Assembly: GCA_015657435.1 (NCBI GenBank)
Contig: JADLKH010000002.1
Location: 57,491-65,688 of the forward strand
Direction of reading: 5' to 3'
Source: Synergistales bacterium
Lineage (GTDB): Bacteria; Synergistota; Synergistia; Synergistales; 79-D21
Length of the DNA stretch: 8,198 nucleotides
Translations under genes and position numbers: made by a program
The notes under the pieces: model-generated
Database searches by the model: none
Told to the model about the DNA's origin: nothing
The model's input: only the letters and a program-made list of their open reading frames with translations
Shown: positions 7,332 through 8,198 of the stretch, in pieces
Layout: every line of letters begins with the position of its first letter
Numbering within the stretch: position 1 is the first letter of the stretch

Positions 7332-8198
7332 TCACGCATTCGGGGCGACCGTTTCCCCCAAAGCCCCGTTCAACTCTTCCGCTTCGAAGCGATAAGTTGT
7401 CCCGCAGAAATGGCAACGGACCTCGCTCGCGCCCCCAGGATCCCCTTCTCCGGCGGATCCCTTCAGGATGGCTCTCGCAAGCTCGCGGCTGCACCGGCAC
7501 GAGGAGGAGAATTCCACATCGTCGAACCATTCGATGTCCATCCCCCTGAAAAGGTCCTCCATGGCGTTTCTCGCGTCCGCGTGGGCTTCCAGGAAACGGC
7601 TCACCGCGGGCGTGTTCCGCACCCGCTCCTCGACCGCGCCGATGAGTGGGTCCAAAGCGCCGGGCAGGACCTGGACCATGTAGCCTCCCGCGGCGAACAC
7701 TCTCCCCGGCGAAGCAAGCACACCCAGGCCGACGGCAGTCGCCGTCTGTTCGGAAAGACGGTAGTATTGCGCAACATCCTCAGCCACTTCTCCGGAAAGG
7801 AGAGGCACCTGGCTCGAGATGGGCTCCTTCAATCTTACGTCCCGGAACACGCTGATCGTTCCGTTCCGCCCGACTCCGGCGGCAACATCCAGTTTCCCGG
7901 ATGCGGAAGGGGGCAGGTCCACTTCGGGGTGGGCGACGTAGCCCCTGACACGTCCCTGCGGCTCCGCGTCCGCCACCACAAGGCCCAGAGGCCCTCCGCC
8001 ATCCAGCTTGAGCGTAACCCGGGCCTTTTTCAGCTTGATGTCGAGTGCCATCATCATCGAAGCCATCATGAGACGGCCGAGAGCCGCCGCTGCAAGCGGG
8101 CTCAGGTTCTGCTTCCTCATGGATTCCTCCAGCAGTCCGTCCGCCTTGACTGCAAAGATCCTGAAGTTGCCTCCAGCCAACAACCCCCGTGAAACAAC
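7332..8198 (-). CDS. hslO: Hsp33 redox-regulated chaperone, 5' end cut off by window
   Basis: A cytoplasmic holdase chaperone activated when oxidants disulfide-bond its four zinc-binding cysteines. 288 residues are visible. The reading frame is open to base 8198 and the residues before the TTG at 8183 (VVSRG) align with the usual Hsp33 start, so the true start is probably a few codons outside; a TTG start at 8183 would give 283 residues. Numbered from that TTG: GGGPLG (62-67), GKLDVAAGVGRNGTISV, SGEVAEDVAQYY (130-141), VGLGVLA and AAGGYMVQVLPGA are canonical core motifs. The C-terminal zinc domain keeps CxC (Cys229, Cys231) and CxxC (Cys257, Cys260). The segment between them has 25 residues instead of the usual 30 and is Gly-rich, lacking the EEL-x-x-MI helix seen in E. 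coli and Bacillus Hsp33. The frame is continuous here. It is first in the run that leads to tsaD. Confidence 0.96.
   Translation of the reverse strand, partial: VVSRGLLAGGNFRIFAVKADGLLEESMRKQNLSPLAAAALGRLMMASMMMALDIKLKKARVTLKLDGGGPLGLVVADAEPQGRVRGYVAHPEVDLPPSASGKLDVAAGVGRNGTISVFRDVRLKEPISSQVPLLSGEVAEDVAQYYRLSEQTATAVGLGVLASPGRVFAAGGYMVQVLPGALDPLIGAVEERVRNTPAVSRFLEAHADARNAMEDLFRGMDIEWFDDVEFSSSCRCSRELARAILKGSAGEGDPGGASEVRCHFCGTTYRFEAEELNGALGETVAPNA

Noticed and set aside
7219..7530. 103-codon minus-strand frame spanning the hslO end and the start of the exported-protein gene
   Set aside because: It overlaps both well-supported genes out of frame and shows no domain features.
7410..8192. 260-codon plus-strand frame opposite hslO
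   Set aside because: Exact antisense of conserved Hsp33 coding sequence; composition is His/Arg/Pro rich as expected for a codon-mirrored shadow.

Overview
The window is a compact, roughly 60% G+C bacterial chromosome segment in which every supported gene lies on the minus strand. Read in the direction of transcription (right to left) the order is: hslO (Hsp33, 5' end cut by the window edge), an unrecognised exported protein, a cysteine-rich mini zinc-ribbon protein, tsaD, groES, groEL, guaA, larB, and an AI-2E/PerM-family membrane protein (3' end cut by the window edge). Gene content, a textbook HrcA/CIRCE operator and general protein character fit a Gram-negative, probably anaerobic bacterium, perhaps of the former Deltaproteobacteria (Desulfobacterota). 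That placement is an inference from family resemblance only. No mobile element, CRISPR array, tRNA, rRNA or phage gene was seen.

The layout falls into three transcriptional blocks. Block 1 (8198-5570) is tightly packed: hslO ends 21 bases before the exported protein gene, that gene overlaps the zinc-ribbon gene by 22 bases, and the zinc-ribbon gene runs into the start region of tsaD. Block 2 (5491-3400) is the heat-shock operon: a plausible sigma-70-type promoter, a perfect CIRCE operator at 5424-5450, groES and groEL 33 bases apart, and an 11-bp intrinsic terminator at 3400-3424. Block 3 (about 3353-1) starts in the short gap after that terminator and carries guaA, larB and the AI-2E-family gene, 16 bases apart and then overlapping by 44 bases, so probably one translationally coupled unit.

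The functions are mainly housekeeping. GroES/GroEL and Hsp33 form a protein-quality-control theme, TsaD makes the t6A tRNA modification, and GuaA makes GMP. LarB, the first enzyme of nickel-pincer cofactor synthesis, has no larC, larE or larA beside it here. No complete, obviously undescribed system is visible. The points most worth a second look are the Hsp33 with a shortened, Gly-rich spacer in its zinc-binding domain, the nine-cysteine mini-protein wedged between two genes, the unrecognised exported protein, the hairpin between a good Shine-Dalgarno and the guaA start, and the guaA-larB coupling. No gene-free stretch exceeds about 180 bases.
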